Positions 4,196-5,535 of a stretch of DNA of 5,535 nucleotides are shown here, in pieces. Both the position numbers and the translations under genes were made by a program. The notes under the pieces were generated by a model. That model had not been told where the DNA came from. It was given only the letters and a program-made list of their open reading frames with translations, and did no database searches. Numbering within the stretch: the stretch's first letter is position 1; the number at the start of each line of letters is the position of its first letter. This DNA comes from Verrucomicrobiota bacterium (GTDB lineage: Bacteria; Verrucomicrobiota; Verrucomicrobiia; Chthoniobacterales; UBA10450), in the NCBI GenBank assembly GCA_003218345.1, contig QHNF01000117.1:1-5535 (forward strand), in the 5' to 3' direction.

Positions 4196-5535
4196 ATGGA
4201 GCAGAACCCGCCACCGCCATTTCCTTCACCGGAAGAACTGAAGACCAAGATCACAGAGTTCATGAAACAGAATTTCGGAGATCGGGTGTCGGTAGCGACG
4301 TTTGCCGAGCAGGAACCGGCTACCGCGGTTGAGGACGAAAAGCCGGAGAAGACTGATCATCAGGAATTCGAATTCAATTTTCTGCCGCGCGACATTAAAG
4401 CGCATCTCGACCGTTTCGTGATTAAACAAGATGAAGCGAAGAAGGTCCTCGCGATTGCGGTTTGCGATCACTACAACCATGCGAAATACCTGCGCCAGCT
4501 CGAGAAAGAGGATGCCAGGCGCGCAGAGGAGACTGAATACATCAAGCAAAACGTGATCTTGGTCGGCCCGACTGGAGTCGGCAAAACGTATCTCATCAAG
4601 CACATCGCCGATCTGATCAAAGTGCCGTTTGTGAAAGCGGACGCGACGAAGTTCAGCGAGACCGGTTACGTCGGTGGCGATGTCGAAGATTTGGTGCGCG
4701 AGTTAGTGCACAAAGCCGATGGCGACGTGAATCTGGCGCAATTCGGAATCATTTACATCGATGAGATCGACAAGATCGCTTCAGCCGGAAATATGATCGG
4801 CCGGGATGTGAGCGGACGCGGCGTCCAGACGACGCTGCTCAAGTTAATGGAGGAAACGGAAGTGCCTGTGCGCAGCATGAACGATCTCCAGTCGCAATTG
4901 CAAGCCGCGTTCGAATTTCAACGGCGCGGCAAGGCGAAGCGCGAGACGATTAATACGCGTCACATTCTGTTCGTGGTAAGCGGCGCGTTTGAGAAGTTGA
5001 AAGAACAGGTGGCGCGGCGCGTTAGACAAGGCCAGATCGGATTTAGCGCGCAACCGATTCAGGTGATGGACAACGAGCTGTTTCAGTACGTCACGACGCA
5101 GGATTTTATCGAGTACGGATTCGAGCCGGAATTCATTGGCCGCTTACCAGTGCGCGTCGTGTGTGAAGATCTCGATGCCGACGATCTCTTTAAGATCATG
5201 AAATATTCTGAGGGGAGTTTGCTGCGGCAATACGAGCGCGCTTTTCGCGCCTACGGCATCCAGATTAGTTTTGAGGATGAAGCGCTGCACCTGTTGGCTC
5301 AAGCTGCCGCCAAGGAAAAAACCGGTGCGCGTGGATTACTCACGGTATTTGAAAAGTTGTTTCGCGATTATAAATACTATCTTGCCGGGTCGGGCCTGAC
5401 TCAGTTGCGTGTCACTGCGGCGCTGGTGCGCGAGCCCAGGCGCTTGCTCGACCGGTTGATGGCCGAGGGACAAAAGCTGGAGACGCAAATGCTCGAAGCC
5501 GGTGCGCGTCAATTTGCCGAGAAATTCAGCAGCGA
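4196..5535 (+). CDS. ClpX-like AAA+ unfoldase lacking the zinc-binding domain (3' end outside the window)
   Basis: The frame is open from ATG 4196 to the edge: 446 complete codons and no stop. It aligns by eye with ClpX from about residue 63 on: a [23 protein letters not shown] opening (shown here as [10 protein letters not shown] then [11 protein letters not shown]), Walker A GPTGVGKT (124-131), pore-1 loop GYVGGD (157-162), Walker B IIYIDEID (185-192), RDVSGRGVQ pore-2 region (203-211), IGF (281-283), arginine finger in EFIGRLPV (312-319, R316) and sensor 2 GARGL (377-381). It should therefore form an ATP-driven hexameric unfoldase in the cytoplasm. Differences from canonical ClpX (424 residues in E. 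coli): no N-terminal CxxC zinc domain, only a Pro/acid-rich lead; a longer segment (223-256) without the RKH motif; GGD in place of GED after the pore tyrosine; and a C-terminus at least 13 residues longer. The retained IGF suggests it may still dock on ClpP. It is probably a paralogue beside a standard clpX elsewhere (inference). ATG 4262 is an alternative start. Confidence 0.88.
   Translation, partial: MEQNPPPPFPSPEELKTKITEFMKQNFGDRVSVATFAEQEPATAVEDEKPEKTDHQEFEFNFLPRDIKAHLDRFVIKQDEAKKVLAIAVCDHYNHAKYLRQLEKEDARRAEETEYIKQNVILVGPTGVGKTYLIKHIADLIKVPFVKADATKFSETGYVGGDVEDLVRELVHKADGDVNLAQFGIIYIDEIDKIASAGNMIGRDVSGRGVQTTLLKLMEETEVPVRSMNDLQSQLQAAFEFQRRGKAKRETINTRHILFVVSGAFEKLKEQVARRVRQGQIGFSAQPIQVMDNELFQYVTTQDFIEYGFEPEFIGRLPVRVVCEDLDADDLFKIMKYSEGSLLRQYERAFRAYGIQISFEDEALHLLAQAAAKEKTGARGLLTVFEKLFRDYKYYLAGSGLTQLRVTAALVREPRRLLDRLMAEGQKLETQMLEAGARQFAEKFSS

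Noticed and set aside
4226..5053. Minus-strand frames within the ClpX-like gene
   Set aside because: They are shadows: the plus strand encodes a continuous AAA+ protein through the whole region to the window edge.

Overview
The window looks like a stretch of chromosome from a soil-type verrucomicrobium, most likely of the Spartobacteria/Chthoniobacterales kind. This is an inference from the moderately high G+C coding style, the zinc-ribbon/membrane Ser/Thr kinase architecture, the Thr-rich mini-lipoprotein and the general scarcity of Shine-Dalgarno sites. No marker gene in the window fixes the taxon. Nothing points to a phage, plasmid or recent insertion: there is no transposase, integrase, CRISPR array or duplicated tRNA end.

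Layout, left to right. Positions 1-65 hold the last 20 codons of a gene that enters from the left, probably a TPR-type protein. A complete tRNA-Leu(UAA) gene lies at 174-259. It is followed at 360-746 by a short GGQ protein of the peptide-release-factor superfamily, with a very basic tail, likely a ribosome-rescue or peptidyl-tRNA hydrolase factor. A 60-residue Thr-rich lipoprotein lies at 819-1001 and ends in a good rho-independent terminator (1023-1059). The non-coding stretch that follows contains a REP-like palindrome with a conserved-looking flank (1248-1285). On the minus strand, 1331-2239 encodes an RluD-family 23S rRNA pseudouridine synthase. Divergent from it is a one-pass membrane Ser/Thr protein kinase (best start 2353, end 3999), with an N-terminal zinc ribbon and an unassigned ~190-residue C-terminal region. 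The last gene starts at 4196 and runs off the right edge. It is a divergent ClpX-like AAA+ unfoldase with no N-terminal zinc-binding domain and with a different, longer segment where canonical ClpX carries its RKH loop.

Functional links are loose. The tRNA, the GGQ protein and the pseudouridine synthase all belong to translation, but they are separated by gaps or lie on opposite strands, so there is no clear operon. The kinase and the ClpX-like ATPase are co-oriented, 196 bp apart, with no obvious terminator between them. A regulatory pairing is possible but unproven. The most interesting objects are the variant ClpX-like unfoldase, the kinase's C-terminal domain and the palindromic repeat.
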